Shown here in pieces: positions 1-8,174 of a DNA stretch of 39,547 nucleotides (positions are counted from its first letter, which is position 1; every line of letters begins with the position of its first letter). The stretch is from NCBI GenBank assembly GCA_016874845.1, contig VGSZ01000015.1, positions 1-39,547 on the forward strand, read 5' to 3'. Under the pieces are notes generated by a model. That model was not told the origin of the DNA. It ran no database searches and worked only from the letters and a program-made list of their open reading frames with translations. The stretch comes from Deltaproteobacteria bacterium. GTDB lineage: Bacteria > Myxococcota > UBA727 > VGSZ01. Position numbers and translations under genes: made by a program.

Positions 1-1
1 G

Positions 2-265
2 ATCGATCGCGGGCGTCTGGCCTACGTCATCGACTTCATCGACATGTACGCCGCCGGGCCGGAGTCGGTGGTGGCCTGGCTGGGACGACACTTCGGCACG
101 ACGCACTGGCCGACCTACAACATCGCCGACATGTGCATCGTGGGCGGGGCGGGGCTTGTCATCCTGCGCACCTTGCGACCATTGCCCGAGGACGATGAGC
201 CCGCGGTGAAGCCGGCTGCCGAGGAATTGTCCGCGCCGACAGAAGGTCCGGTATCGTCCGCGTGA
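2..265 (+). CDS. lspA: Lipoprotein signal peptidase (signal peptidase II), C-terminal part; gene begins upstream of window
   Basis: Frame open from window start: IDRGRLAYVIDFIDMY...HWPTYNIADMCIVGGAGLVIL, matching the conserved VIDFI...WPxFNIAD motif of LspA. Confidence 0.9.
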   Translation: MDRGRLAYVIDFIDMYAAGPESVVAWLGRHFGTTHWPTYNIADMCIVGGAGLVILRTLRPLPEDDEPAVKPAAEELSAPTEGPVSSA

Positions 266-305
266 GCCCGCCCGGCCCGCGCCGGCATCGACGCAGAAGG
301 ACACC

Positions 306-572
306 ATGTACCTCGCACGAGTGATCGGCACCGTCGTCGCCACCCGCAAGGCCGACAACATGCAGGGCCTGAAGCTGCTCGTCGTCGAGCCGTGCGACAA
401 GGATCGTCAGCCGTGCGGCGAGCCCCACGTCGCAGTCGACGCGGCGCAGGCGGGCGAGGGCGATCTCGTTTCTTGCGTCGGGTCGCGGGAGGCCGCGCTC
501 GCGGTGGAGCCGAGCTTCGTGCCTGTCGACGCGGCCATCATCGGGATCGTCGACCACGCCGACATCGTCTGA
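306..572 (+). CDS. EutN/CcmL-family bacterial microcompartment vertex protein
   Basis: 88 aa: MYLARVIGTVVATRKADNMQGLKLLVVEP...VAVDAAQAGEGDLVSCVGS...PVDAAIIGIVD, typical of the EutN/CcmL pentamer family. Confidence 0.88.
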   Translation: MYLARVIGTVVATRKADNMQGLKLLVVEPCDKDRQPCGEPHVAVDAAQAGEGDLVSCVGSREAALAVEPSFVPVDAAIIGIVDHADIV

Positions 573-586
573 CGTCCGGCTGCGGG

Positions 587-651
587 TTCGTCTTGCGGGT
601 TCGTCTTGCGGGACCGTCTTGCGGGACCGTCTTGCCGGAGCGTCTTGCGGG
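587..651. repeat. Five tandem imperfect 13-bp units (NNCGTCTTGCGGG)
   Basis: ttcgtcttgcggg, ttcgtcttgcggg, accgtcttgcggg, accgtcttgccgg, agcgtcttgcggg read directly. Confidence 0.9.
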
Positions 652-754
652 ATCGTCTGACCTCCGGGTGCGAGCGCGGTGGTCTGTCTCGCTCGCTGCG
701 GTGTCTTGCCACCGAGCGTTGACGTCCGGTCGGTGGTCCCGCGACGCTCTCTCC

Positions 755-2311
755 ATGGACGTGCGCGCCCTCGGCGATCTGTTGGTGGAGGCCCGCGCCG
801 TGACGCCCGAGGCTTGCGCGGCGTGGCTCGCCGAGCTGCCGAGCGCCGGCGAGCTCGTCGTCCGCGCTCGGATGCTGCCGACCTTGCAGGCTCACGAGCG
901 CGAAATCGCCCATGTCCTCGCCGCCCGCATCGGCGCGCCGGTGCTCGTGCTCGGTGAGTCCACCCTCGACCTGCGGGCGCTCGATGTCCTTCCCGCCGAC
1001 GTCGCCGTCGAGGCCGGCGCGCTGCCCGCGTTCCTCGAGGGCGACGTCCTCACCGTCGCCGTGGCGACCGAGTCCGACGCCGTCGAGTGCCGGCTCGCCG
1101 CCGTCACCGGACGCAGCTTGCTCGTCGTCCTCGCGCTGCCCGACCTGCTCGCCGCCGCGGCGACGCTCGCGCGCACGTTGCGGGCCGCGGGCGAGACGAC
1201 GCTCGCCGGTCCACGGAGCACCACCGCGACACCGTGCCTCGCCCTGGTGCGACCGCCCGCCGCCGCAGCGCCGGCAGCCGACGACGTCGCTCGCGCCCTC
1301 GGCGACCTGCTGTCGGCGGCGCTCGAGTCACCAGCGTCCCCGCCGACCGGCGACGGGGCCGTGTCACCGACGCCCCCCGCCGAGGCAGGGCGCGCGGCGT
1401 CGCGCAGCCTTGGCGCCTTGAAGCTCAAGCAGGTGAGGCGGGTCCAAGCGCCGCCACAGCCGCTGTCAGCTGCTGCGTTGCTCGGCGGTCCCGCCCCCAT
1501 CGCCTCGCCGCGCGATCTGATCGAGCTGCCGCCGCTGCCCGCGGGCGACGGCCCCCGCGCGCTCGTCGTCGAGGACGACGACGCCATCCGCACCTTGCTG
1601 ACCCGCGTGCTGCGCGCCGACGGCCTCGTCGTCGAGGCCGCAGGCGACGGCCGCACCGCGCTGGCGTTGATGCGACGGCGGCGCCCGGACCTCGTGGTGC
1701 TCGACGCCATGCTGCCCGAGATCCACGGCTTCGAGATCTGCGCGGCGATCAAGAAAAGCGAACAATGGTCCGCCATCCCCGTGCTCATGATCTCGGCGGT
1801 CTTCCGCGGCTTCGACAACGCGCGCACCATCCAGGAGGTCCACGGCGCCGACGTCTTCATCGAGAAGCCGTTCGACCTGCGCCACGTCCGCCACGTCGTC
1901 GCCGACCTCCTGCAGCGACCGCAGCCCGTCGAGCAGCCGGCCGGCCAGGCCGTCGAGCTGGCCGAGCTCGCTCGCGCGCGCGCCGCCGAACACCACGCCC
2001 AGGGCAACGTCGACGGCGTCGTCGAGGCCGTCCGCCAGTGGCTCGACGCCGACCCGTTCCACGTCGACGCCTGGTTGCTGCTCGGGCGTGCGGAGGCACA
2101 GCGGTCTGACAGCCTTGCCGCGCTGCGCGCCTTCGAGCGGGCGGCGACCTACGGACGAATCGATTTCCGCGCCCAGATCGCTCTGGCGACGGCGTACGAG
2201 AGCTTCGGCTTCGTGCGCCGGGCGCGCGCGGTGTGGCTGCGGGCCGCCGCGTGCGCCCCCGACGAGACCGCCGCCCAGAAGATAAGGAGCGCCCTCGCGG
2301 CGTGGCGCTGA
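755..2311 (+). CDS. Response-regulator receiver protein with N-terminal MshEN/GspE-N-like domain and C-terminal TPR-like region
   Basis: RALVVEDDDAIRTLLTRVLRADG...PDLVVLDAMLPEIHGFEICAAIK...VLMISA...IEKPF (receiver); N-term LGDLLVEARAVTPE...; C-term TPR-like helices. Start chosen at ATG 755 because the upstream ORF extension overlaps eutN-like gene and repeats. Confidence 0.8.
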   Translation: MDVRALGDLLVEARAVTPEACAAWLAELPSAGELVVRARMLPTLQAHEREIAHVLAARIGAPVLVLGESTLDLRALDVLPADVAVEAGALPAFLEGDVLTVAVATESDAVECRLAAVTGRSLLVVLALPDLLAAAATLARTLRAAGETTLAGPRSTTATPCLALVRPPAAAAPAADDVARALGDLLSAALESPASPPTGDGAVSPTPPAEAGRAASRSLGALKLKQVRRVQAPPQPLSAAALLGGPAPIASPRDLIELPPLPAGDGPRALVVEDDDAIRTLLTRVLRADGLVVEAAGDGRTALALMRRRRPDLVVLDAMLPEIHGFEICAAIKKSEQWSAIPVLMISAVFRGFDNARTIQEVHGADVFIEKPFDLRHVRHVVADLLQRPQPVEQPAGQAVELAELARARAAEHHAQGNVDGVVEAVRQWLDADPFHVDAWLLLGRAEAQRSDSLAALRAFERAATYGRIDFRAQIALATAYESFGFVRRARAVWLRAAACAPDETAAQKIRSALAAWR

Positions 2312-2389
2312 CGCTCGCTGTGACGCGCACGCCCGCGCCGCCGACGCGCTTGACCCCGCCCTCGACCGTGGTAGGCAAAGCGTCCGTCT

Positions 2390-2479
2390 GGACAGCTGGC
2401 CGAGTGGCTGAAGGCACCTGACTCGAAATCAGGAGTACCCTCACGGGTATCGGGGGTTCGAATCCCTCGCTGTCCGCCA
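2390..2479 (+). tRNA. tRNA-Ser (anticodon CGA), CCA encoded
   Basis: GGACAGC/GCTGTCC acceptor, anticodon arm cctga-ctCGAaa-tcagg, long variable arm, ggTTCGAATCC T arm, CCA end. Confidence 0.95.
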
Positions 2480-2533
2480 GAGACCGTCGCCGCCGCGGGA
2501 GACCGCGGCGGCGACGTCGAGAGAACCGAATAC

Positions 2534-2623
2534 GGAGAGATGGCCGAGTGGCTGAAGGCACACGACTGGAAATCGTGTAACGGGGAAACTCGTTCGAGGG
2601 TTCGAATCCCTCTCTCTCCGCCA
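2534..2623 (+). tRNA. tRNA-Ser (anticodon GGA), CCA encoded
   Basis: GGAGAGA/TCTCTCC acceptor, anticodon arm cacga-ctGGAaa-tcgtg, long variable arm, ggTTCGAATCC, CCA end. Confidence 0.95.
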
Positions 2624-2664
2624 CCCGTCTCTCGCCGCCACCCGTCTCTCGCCGCCACCCGTCC
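2614..2664. repeat. Three 17-bp tandem units overlapping the 3' end of the second tRNA-Ser
   Basis: ctctccgccacccgtct / ctcgccgccacccgtct / ctcgccgccacccgtcc. Confidence 0.85.
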
Positions 2665-2730
2665 CGAGCCCCCGCGCGCCCTTCCTGCTCGACCAACGTC
2701 CCGGGGCGGGTCCTCGCCGCCGCGAGCCTG

Positions 2731-3228
2731 ATGAACGACGACGTTGCCTCCATAAGCGCCGCCCACGACCGCCACCACGAGCGGCTGCGGGAGCTGCTGT
2801 TCGCCTTGCTGGCGCGGCTGGTCGCCGTCGACGTGGTGGCGGCTCGTGCGTGTTTCGCCGTCTTCGTCGATGAGCTGCGGGCCGGCCTCGCCCTCGAGGA
2901 CGAGGTCGTGCTGCCAGCGTACCGGCCGTTGCCGCCGGCGCAGGCGGGGGCAGGGCGCGTCGCTCACGTCGACGGGGACCACGTGATCCTGCTGCGAGGC
3001 GTCGACTTCGTGGCGGCGTTTCTGGACGAGGTCGTCGCGGCACCGACGTTGCGTACGGTGCTCGAGGGACTGCCCCACGTGTATCGGCTGCTTGGCACGC
3101 TGGAGCATCACGGTGAACGCGAGCGGCGGCACGTCTATCCGGCGGCGCTGCCGGCCATGGGCGACGCTGAGCGGGCGCGGCTCGGCGCGGCGCTGCGCCG
3201 TCTTGTCGACGATGTTTCGCTGCCGTAG
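2731..3228 (+). CDS. Hemerythrin-like (HHE) domain protein
   Basis: AAHDRHHERLRELLF...FVDELRAGLALEDEVVLPAY...DHVILLRGVDFV...LGTLEHHGERERRHVYPAAL: His/Glu pattern of HHE cation-binding proteins. Confidence 0.7.
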   Translation: MNDDVASISAAHDRHHERLRELLFALLARLVAVDVVAARACFAVFVDELRAGLALEDEVVLPAYRPLPPAQAGAGRVAHVDGDHVILLRGVDFVAAFLDEVVAAPTLRTVLEGLPHVYRLLGTLEHHGERERRHVYPAALPAMGDAERARLGAALRRLVDDVSLP

Positions 3229-3249
3229 TCCGCCCGGCGGAGGTTTTCC

Positions 3250-3864
3250 ATGCGCGCCATCGCTGTCGTCCCGTCGTTGTTCGTCGCCGTCTCCGTCGTG
3301 GGCTGTTCGACCCCTGCGCCCGCCGGCTCGCCCGAGGGAGCGGTGGCCACAGTCGCGCACGCCGACGAGGGCAAGGGCGAGAGCTGCGAGGCCGACAAGA
3401 AGTCTGAGCCCCCCGTGCAGCAGGCGGCGGCCAAGCCCGATCGCGATCAGGTCGACGCCGACGGCGTCATCCGTCGCGGCGCGAAGCTCTCCGAGGGGGC
3501 GGCGCTCACCGTCGTCGATGCGGTGGCCAAAGCCGCCGACCTCGACGGCAAGAACGTCAAGATCACGGGGCGAGTCGACAGCGTCTGCCAGGCGATGGGC
3601 TGCTGGTTCACGTTGGCCAACGATGGCGGTCCGTCGATCCGCATCTCATCGAAGGGCCACGACATCTTCGTGCCCCGGGGCGCGGCCGGCCGCGTCGCCA
3701 CCGTCGAGGGCGAGTTCAAGGTCAAGACGCTGTCGAAGGAGCAGGCGCAGCACTTCGAGGACGAGCGTCCGTTGAAGGCCGGTGAGACGCGCAAGACGTT
3801 CACCGAAGACGTCAAGGAACTCTCTCTGGCCATCACGGCGGTGGAAATGACGCCGGCGACCTGA
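3250..3864 (+). CDS. DUF4920-type lipoprotein
   Basis: Lipobox VVGCST; KNVKITGRVDSVCQAMGCWFTLANDGG...VEGEFKVKTLSKEQAQHFEDE pattern of DUF4920. Confidence 0.75.
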   Translation: MRAIAVVPSLFVAVSVVGCSTPAPAGSPEGAVATVAHADEGKGESCEADKKSEPPVQQAAAKPDRDQVDADGVIRRGAKLSEGAALTVVDAVAKAADLDGKNVKITGRVDSVCQAMGCWFTLANDGGPSIRISSKGHDIFVPRGAAGRVATVEGEFKVKTLSKEQAQHFEDERPLKAGETRKTFTEDVKELSLAITAVEMTPAT

Positions 3865-3991
3865 CCGCCGGGGGCGCGACGCGCCAGTGGGTCGATGAGC
3901 CGCGCTGGTCTTCGCTCTGGTCGCGGACAAGAGCGGACTTGCTCGAGCAGGCTGCTAGGGGCGGCGATGGGGGCCTTCTTCCACCGGTCGG

Positions 3992-6319
3992 CTACCGCTG
4001 CGGCGTGAGCGTCAGGCTGATCTCCATCGCCGCGCCGGCCGGATTCTGCAGCGACAGCAGCGTCTTCTTGCCGTAGGGCACCGCGATGTTGTCGACGGGC
4101 GTGCGGCCGCGCCCGACCTGATCGACGCGGACGATGGCCCACGGCTCGCTGTCGACCGCGATGCGCGCGCTGCCGTCGGCGCTCCGCACCTTGAGCCGGA
4201 GCTTGAACGGCGCCTGCCGGTCGTCGACGACGAGGACCGTGGCGCCCTTGCTGCCGAGAGTACGCGGTCCCTTGACGACGAAGCCATCGGCGGCCATGGC
4301 GATACGCGCGACGATGTTGCCGGCGTTGGCGTTCACCGGCCGGGTGGGCTTCGTCGGGCGCGTCGTCGGCGTGCCCGCGCCGTCGGGCCCGGTGACGTCG
4401 ACGCCGACGTCGGCGACCACGCTGACCACGCCGACCGCGCCGCTGAGCACGCCAGCGTCTGCAACGGCGACGTCGCCGCTGTCGACGACGGGGGGGCCAG
4501 CGTCGGGTGCGCGGGGAGCGACGCCCGCGTCCCCCGGTGTCGTCGTGGCGTCGTTCGCGCCGGCGGCGACGAGGGGCGCCGCCAGCCGAACGGGGAGCGG
4601 CGCCGGGGGGGGGCGCAGCGCGATCCCCACCCCGACGACGGCGACGACGCCCACGAGGGCGGTGACGGCGCCGAGGACGAACGCCGGCGGGCTGCGCGGC
4701 TGCGCGGGCAGGGCGCCGGTGGGGCCGGTGGCGCCATCGCGCTCCGGCGCCGGGACGTCAGGCTCCAAGGCGGCGCGCGCCGGCGCGGGCGCCGTCGGTA
4801 CCGTCGGGTCCGCCGCGGCCCGGGGCAACGCCCGCACCGCGCTCGAAGAGTGGGGCAGCGGCGGCCGCGAGGGCGCCGATACGACGTCGACCACGGTGCC
4901 GGTCAGCTCGAGGATGCGGCGATGGCTCTCGAGCTCGGGGCCAAAGAGCCCCCGCAGCCAGGTGGACAGTGGTTGCTGCGGCTCGGGGATGATCCCGTCT
5001 TGCAACAGGAAGCGCAGCGCGTCGGTGACCTCGGCGCAGTCGGCGAAGCGGTCGTCAGGGTTCTTGCGCAGCATCCGCTCGACGACGGGGTCGAGCAACG
5101 CGGCGGCGGGGCGCGACGCCGACGGCGAGGGCGGCATCGTGCGCTGGATGGCCTCGAGAGACAAGACGACGTTGCTGCGCTTGAACGGGTTTCGCAGCGT
5201 CAACAGCTCGTAGAAGCAGATGCCGAGCGCGAAGAGGTCGCTGCGGGCGTCAAGGGGCTCGGCGGCCGACTGCTCCGGGGACATGTAGGCGAACTTGCCT
5301 TTGATCGTGCCGGTCGCGGTGTGCTGCAGGCTCAGGTCGCTCTTGGCGATGCCGAAGTCGATGACCTTCACGTCGCCGTCGAAAGTGACGAGGACGTTGT
5401 GGGGGTTGATGTCGCGGTGCACCACCCGGAGCGGCAGGCCGCTGTGCGCGTCGATGAGGTTGTGGGCGTAGGCCAGTCCTTCGGCGGCCTGGACCATCAT
5501 GTCGACGACGTAGCCCAGCGGGATGTGCTGTTTGTTGCGCCGACAGCGGTCGATGAGCGCCCGCCACGAGGGGCCGTGCACATGCTCCATCGCCAGGTAG
5601 ACCTGACCGTCGATCTCGCCGACGTCCTGGATCTGCACGATCTGCGGCGAGCGCAAGAGCGTCTGCAGCCGTGCCTCCTCGACGAAGCCGCGCCGTTGCT
5701 CCTCGTCGCGACGCATGTGAGCGAGGATGCGTTTGACGACGATGAGACGCGATGGAGCCGGGCCGAGTCCCGCCGGCAGCTGGGCGTCGCGCCGCGCTAG
5801 GAACACCTCGCCCATGCCGCCGAAGGCGAGCCGGCGCAGCAACGTGAACGGCCCGAAGACGCGCTCGTTCTCGGGCAGCGCGTCCTCTTCGCCCAGGTGC
5901 TGCCGCGCGGCGCTGTCGGCGTCGTCGTCGGCGGCGGGCGGCACCGAGTCTGGCACCGACAGCGCTGAGCCTTCGCGGCGCCCACGGGCGGTGCGGTTGG
6001 CGTCACGCGCGGCCGCCGGGTCGCCCTCGGCGGAGAGGTCCACGAGGTCTTCGTCGGCGAGGCTCTGGGGTGCGTCGTCCAGGGGCAGCGCCGAGATCGG
6101 ACGGGGAGGGCGCGGGCCCTGCGCGGTGCGCGCGCCGGAATCGTCGTTGGACGCCGCACCGGCGGCGAACGCAGGAGCCCAGGGAGGACGCGGCGTCGTC
6201 AACAGCGAGAATCCTAGCAGGGACGCGACGCCGCCTCGCCTTTCTCGCTCCCCCGGTCCGCGCGGTTCGTGCGGCACTGCCACCGCCGTACTGGCGCCCC
6301 CGGACTGGCGCCGCCGCAT
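3992..6319 (-). CDS. Ser/Thr protein kinase (Hanks type), single TM-like segment, C-terminal extracytoplasmic region
   Basis: FGPFTLLRRLAFGGMGEVFLARR; VVKRIL; VHRDINPHNVLV; KVIDFGIAKS; GKFAYMSPEQ; hydrophobic FVLGAVTALVGVVAVVGVGIAL. N-terminus uncertain; start set at ATG 6319 to avoid overlap with map. Confidence 0.88.
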   Translation of the reverse strand: MRRRQSGGASTAVAVPHEPRGPGERERRGGVASLLGFSLLTTPRPPWAPAFAAGAASNDDSGARTAQGPRPPRPISALPLDDAPQSLADEDLVDLSAEGDPAAARDANRTARGRREGSALSVPDSVPPAADDDADSAARQHLGEEDALPENERVFGPFTLLRRLAFGGMGEVFLARRDAQLPAGLGPAPSRLIVVKRILAHMRRDEEQRRGFVEEARLQTLLRSPQIVQIQDVGEIDGQVYLAMEHVHGPSWRALIDRCRRNKQHIPLGYVVDMMVQAAEGLAYAHNLIDAHSGLPLRVVHRDINPHNVLVTFDGDVKVIDFGIAKSDLSLQHTATGTIKGKFAYMSPEQSAAEPLDARSDLFALGICFYELLTLRNPFKRSNVVLSLEAIQRTMPPSPSASRPAAALLDPVVERMLRKNPDDRFADCAEVTDALRFLLQDGIIPEPQQPLSTWLRGLFGPELESHRRILELTGTVVDVVSAPSRPPLPHSSSAVRALPRAAADPTVPTAPAPARAALEPDVPAPERDGATGPTGALPAQPRSPPAFVLGAVTALVGVVAVVGVGIALRPPPAPLPVRLAAPLVAAGANDATTTPGDAGVAPRAPDAGPPVVDSGDVAVADAGVLSGAVGVVSVVADVGVDVTGPDGAGTPTTRPTKPTRPVNANAGNIVARIAMAADGFVVKGPRTLGSKGATVLVVDDRQAPFKLRLKVRSADGSARIAVDSEPWAIVRVDQVGRGRTPVDNIAVPYGKKTLLSLQNPAGAAMEISLTLTPQR

Positions 6320-6389
6320 CGCCGCGGCGCGACCCCCCGACGTCCGCCTCCACGTTGCCGTCGCTGGGGCCGGCGCATAGACCGCCCAG

Positions 6390-7181
6390 ATGGATTCTCG
6401 CATCGAAGAGCTGCCCGAGCTGTTGTCGTCGTCGGACCTCGACCGGATGCGACGCGCCTGCCGCGCCGCCGCCGACATGCTGTGGCACGTCGCCGGGTAC
6501 CTGAAGCCCGGCATCACGACCCAGGACCTCGATGACGTCGCCGTCGCGTGGACGACCGAGCGCGGCTACAAGAACGGCCCGCTGAACTACTACGGCTATC
6601 CGCGCAGCATCTGCACGTCGGTGAACGAGGTCGTCTGCCATGGCATTCCCTCGCCGAAGGTCAAGCTCAAGGACGGCGACATCATCAACATCGACGTCAG
6701 CCCCATCGTCGACGGCTGGTTCGGCGACACCAGCCGCACGTTCTTCGTCGGCACGCCGTCGCCGGCGGCGAAGAAGCTGGTGGAGGTCACCGAGCAGTGC
6801 CTGAAGAAGGGGATCGCCGCGGTGAAGCACGGCGGCCGCATCGGCGACATCGGCAAGGCCATCGCGGACCACGCGCACGCCCAGGGCTTCTCGGTCGTCG
6901 AGGACTTCGTCGGCCACGGCATCGGTCGCAAGTTCCACATGCCGCCGCAGGTGCCCCACTACTTCAAGGAGCGGGGCGCGCGGCTCGAGAAGGGCATGGT
7001 CTTCACCATCGAGCCGATGATCAACGAGGGCACGTACCGGACGCGCACACTGAAGGACAAGTGGACGGCGGTCACCACCGACGGGAAGCTGTCGGCGCAG
7101 TTCGAGCACACCATCGCGATCACCGACAAGGGCGTCGAGGTGCTGACGCTGCGCGAGAGCGAGACCTACCCGCTCGCCTGA
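6390..7181 (+). CDS. map: Methionine aminopeptidase, type I
   Basis: YYGYPRSICTSVNEVVCHGIPS...GDIINIDVSPIVDGWFGDTSRTFFVG...GHGIGRKFHMPPQVPHY...GMVFTIEPMI. Confidence 0.96.
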   Translation: MDSRIEELPELLSSSDLDRMRRACRAAADMLWHVAGYLKPGITTQDLDDVAVAWTTERGYKNGPLNYYGYPRSICTSVNEVVCHGIPSPKVKLKDGDIINIDVSPIVDGWFGDTSRTFFVGTPSPAAKKLVEVTEQCLKKGIAAVKHGGRIGDIGKAIADHAHAQGFSVVEDFVGHGIGRKFHMPPQVPHYFKERGARLEKGMVFTIEPMINEGTYRTRTLKDKWTAVTTDGKLSAQFEHTIAITDKGVEVLTLRESETYPLA

Positions 7182-7191
7182 GCCGGCGCAG

Positions 7192-7210
7192 GGACCGCGG
7201 CGAGCGGTCC
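7192..7210. terminator. Perfect hairpin between convergent genes (candidate bidirectional terminator)
   Basis: GGACCGC-ggcga-GCGGTCC, 7-bp stem, in the 36-bp gap between map and the argF-like gene; no T-tract. Confidence 0.55.
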
Positions 7211-7217
7211 GGCGGTG

Positions 7218-8099
7218 TCAGCCGAGCAGGTGCTCGAGCACGGCCTGCTGCACCGGCATGCGGTTCATGGCCTGCTGGAACACCACCGAGCGCGGGCCCT
7301 CGAGCACGTCGTCGGTGATCTCGCGGCCGCGGTGCGCTGGCAGCGGGTGCAGCACGAGGACATCGGGCGACGCCCGCGACAACAGCGCGTCGTCGACGAC
7401 GAAGCCGGGCTCCACCGCGCGCCCCCACGCCGCCGTCAGCACCACGTCGGCGCCGTCGACGGCGGCCTGCGGGTCGCGCCCGATGCGCACGCGGGGCCCG
7501 GCCTTTTTGACCAGCTCGGCGTCGAGCTCGACGCCGGCGGGCAGCGCGAGGCGCAGTTCGAGGCCCGTGAGCGCCGCCAACGCGAGCCACCCGTGGGCCA
7601 CCGGCACGCTGTCGCCGACGAAAGCGACGCGGGCGTCGTAGGGGTGCTCGCGGCGCTCGTAGATCGTGAACAGGTCGGTGAGCGCTTGACACGGGTGGTC
7701 GCGGTCGGAAAGGCCATTGATCACCGGCACGCCAGCGTGGCGGGCCAGCTCGTCGACGGTGGCGTGCGCGCCTGCCGGCCGCACGACGAGCAGGTCGAGG
7801 TTGCCGCCCAGCACGCGCGCCGTGTCGCGCAGCAACTCGCCGTCCGTGCCGTCGGCGTGCAGCCAGATGTCGCGGCCCTGCAGCACCACCGCGTCGCCGC
7901 CGAGCAGCTTGATACCCGCCTCAAAGCTCACGCGCGTGCGCGTCGACGGCTTCTCAAACAGCATGCCGACGACGCGCCCCGACAACGTTGGCGCCAGCCG
8001 GCGCTTCTGTCGGTCGCGCTTGAGCTCCTGCGCGCGCAACAGCAGCGCCTCCAGGGTCTTCTTGTCGCCGACGTCGAGGGTGGTGCGGAGATGGCGCAT
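7218..8099 (-). CDS. Ornithine carbamoyltransferase family protein, divergent substrate-binding motifs
   Basis: FEKPSTRTRVSFE, HPCQALTDLFTI, VAFVGDSVPVAHGW, LHPLPAHRGREITDDVLEGPRSVVFQQAMNRMPVQQAVL; DVWxSMG and HCLP absent. Confidence 0.85.
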   Translation of the reverse strand: MRHLRTTLDVGDKKTLEALLLRAQELKRDRQKRRLAPTLSGRVVGMLFEKPSTRTRVSFEAGIKLLGGDAVVLQGRDIWLHADGTDGELLRDTARVLGGNLDLLVVRPAGAHATVDELARHAGVPVINGLSDRDHPCQALTDLFTIYERREHPYDARVAFVGDSVPVAHGWLALAALTGLELRLALPAGVELDAELVKKAGPRVRIGRDPQAAVDGADVVLTAAWGRAVEPGFVVDDALLSRASPDVLVLHPLPAHRGREITDDVLEGPRSVVFQQAMNRMPVQQAVLEHLLG

Positions 8100-8174
8100 C
8101 GGGGGCTCCGGGTGGGGAAGGGGTTCTGGTTCGTGTTGTCGTCGTGATGCGGTGCACGCCTTCGAGCGGCAGCG

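Noticed and set aside
2390-2664. Tandem tRNA-Ser genes as an integration site for a genomic island
   Set aside because: No integrase, phage genes or long att-like repeat is visible in the window.
3992-6319. HRDINPHN in place of HRDLKPxN in the kinase as an inactive-kinase signal
   Set aside because: Similar HRDxSPxN/HRDxNPxN variants are frequent in myxobacterial kinases and other catalytic motifs are intact.
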